A model generated the notes under the pieces. That model was not told the DNA's origin and searched no databases. It saw only the letters and a list, made by a program, of their open reading frames with translations. Positions 63,044 through 64,000 of a stretch of 64,000 nucleotides of DNA are shown one piece after another; positions within the stretch are counted from its first letter, which is position 1, and every line of letters begins with the position of its first letter. Position numbers and translations under genes: made by a program. Source of the DNA: Firmicutes bacterium HGW-Firmicutes-8 (GTDB taxonomy: Bacteria; Bacillota; Thermincolia; Thermincolales; UBA2595); contig PGZN01000002.1 of NCBI GenBank assembly GCA_002840165.1, forward strand, positions 40,103 through 104,102, written 5' to 3'.

Positions 63044-63682
63044 TTATAGTACGTACAGCGATTCGTTTAATTCCTCTTCGGTGATAATCCCGCCGATATA
63101 AGAAGCAATCATAAAATAATTATAATGAATTTTATACAAGGTCCGGTGGACACTCCTGACCATTGCTTGTATATGCTGATCAGGGCTCAACAGATATCCC
63201 GGAATGACTGTCTGGCCAGCCTCATATTTACTTATAACCCTGTGATTACCGTCGATAATCAGGAATTTATTTTGGGTCATCAATGGAGGATAAGATGCTG
63301 CAATTATAGGTGCATCGTTATTTAAGGCTTTGCTTAAATGCGATTCATTAATACATCTGCGGTCAACTATATCAACTATTTCTTTGAGGCTAAATATACT
63401 AAGAGGCGGGTTATCTCTTTCAATTATCTGCTTCGCGGTCGGAATATTCCAGGTTACAAAGTAGAAGTTTTTATCACCGATGACAACTTTTTCGGTATAG
63501 TGTTCTTCTTTATTAAAAATATCAGTGAATACAAACGTTCTCTTAACTTTGTGTTTATAGCTTAGCAGTATCTTCGGCAGATCGGTAAAGCTGTTCTCTC
63601 TACTCCATCCGTAGATTTCCAGAGCTTCGTCCATAAACCTGCTGTCAAATAGGCTGCTAAGCTGAATCTTTTTACGAAACAT
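63044..63682 (-). CDS. ParB/Srx-like protein, copy 2
   Basis: Paralogue of the 61.9-kb gene, also 212 aa with the same IDGNHR motif and start context. The first ~30 residues are identical, and the stretch after the DGNHR motif to near the C-terminus is almost identical, whereas residues ~30-145 carry most of about 26 differences, many conservative. Both copies look intact, so both are probably expressed or recently were. Followed upstream (higher coordinates) by the repeat array. Confidence 0.78.
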   Translation of the reverse strand: MFRKKIQLSSLFDSRFMDEALEIYGWSRENSFTDLPKILLSYKHKVKRTFVFTDIFNKEEHYTEKVVIGDKNFYFVTWNIPTAKQIIERDNPPLSIFSLKEIVDIVDRRCINESHLSKALNNDAPIIAASYPPLMTQNKFLIIDGNHRVISKYEAGQTVIPGYLLSPDQHIQAMVRSVHRTLYKIHYNYFMIASYIGGIITEEELNESLYVL

Positions 63683-63768
63683 CCGTACCCCTCCTACAAA
63701 AGACTCCATATTAAAGATATGCTGTCACTCAGCAGGAGTTGTCATATGTTTTTCACGCCAATGAATCC

Positions 63769-64000
63769 ATCGTCCCCCTCAGACGTAATGGTGGTCGAAG
63801 ACCACCGCAACCCCAGGCATACCATGGCCTGTCAAGCATACTACAATCCCCCAGTCTGATGGTGGCCGCAGGCCACCCAACGCTTAGGCTATAGTCGCCC
63901 TAGCATGGCCCCAGTACCGACCCAGAGGTAGAAAAATGGCAGCTGGCTAGGCGCCGACCCCACCGCAACCACAGGCGTACTATGGCTTGTCAAGCCTACT
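63769..64000. repeat. Second copy of the 157-160 bp repeat array (continues past the window)
   Basis: From CAATGAATCCATC onward it matches the array at 47.7-48.3 kb: GGTGGTCGAAGACCACC and GGTGGCCGCAGGCCACC hairpins, GGCTATAGTCGCCCTAGCATGG, CCCAGAGGTAGAAAAATGG and GGCTAGGCGC. At least one full unit and part of another. Cut by the window end. Confidence 0.85.

Overview
The window reads as a chromosomal segment of a spore-forming, anaerobic, Gram-positive bacterium, most like the Peptococcaceae (Desulfotomaculum/Pelotomaculum type). Evidence: a spo0F-like receiver, sleB-ypeB cortex-lytic genes, rpoE next to pyrG, the YqhQ-prfA-prmC-sua5-ywlE-rpiB-glyA order, the six-cysteine SCIFF peptide with its radical SAM maturase, futalosine-pathway menaquinone genes, indolepyruvate ferredoxin oxidoreductase, a T-box leader and strong GGAGG ribosome sites, often before GTG or TTG starts. 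The genus is inferred from gene content only.

Layout. 0-13 kb, nearly all minus strand: wecB (cut by the window edge), glyA, rpiB, ywlE, sua5/tsaC, prmC, prfA, yqhQ, rpmE, a radical SAM protein, a LysM/M23 peptidase, rho and two DUF2062 membrane proteins. 13-23 kb: glpX, a fructose-6-phosphate-aldolase-like transaldolase, fba, a zinc-ribbon protein, spo0F, a Yip1 protein, sppA, pyrG, rpoE, argS, DUF1934. 23-31 kb: an OFA-family transporter facing an amino-acid catabolic group (iorB, iorA, paaK, aminotransferase, Lrp/AsnC) behind a consensus promoter and a T-box that appears leucine-specific. 31-46 kb: UbiB-like kinase, HMA protein, a histidine kinase with a pseudo-receiver, PBP1A, sleB-ypeB, a ferritin-like protein, thiSGH, a DEAD helicase, a cold-shock protein and mqnB-mqnD. 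46.4-48.4 kb: an apparent remnant island at the 3' end of rlmH. 48-60 kb: rlmH, a LytTR regulator, htrA, yycJ, an MCP, murA, a membrane metallopeptidase, a TPR protein, a large LysM/G5/M23 protein and the SCIFF pair. 60.4-64 kb: tRNA-Gly, yitT, a tRNA fragment, two near-identical ParB-like genes, a helix-turn-helix remnant and a repeat array.

The most unusual content is non-coding. (1) At least four intergenic elements carry tandem 7-bp repeats as inverted arms or edges, usually against the stop codon of the preceding gene; their cores share a two-hairpin block whose stem varies in a compensatory way. (2) A roughly 157-160 bp unit with a covarying GGTGGYC hairpin forms an array beside rlmH and recurs at the right end next to the ParB-like genes. 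(3) The rlmH 3' end and about 24 bp beyond it are repeated 1,803 bp away, flanking that array and a broken AlbA_2 gene, which is the topology of SCC-type cassettes. (4) Long inverted-repeat elements sit at 36.85-37.07, 39.96-40.26 and 55.69-55.81 kb.

All calls come from reading the sequence and translations; no database search was run.
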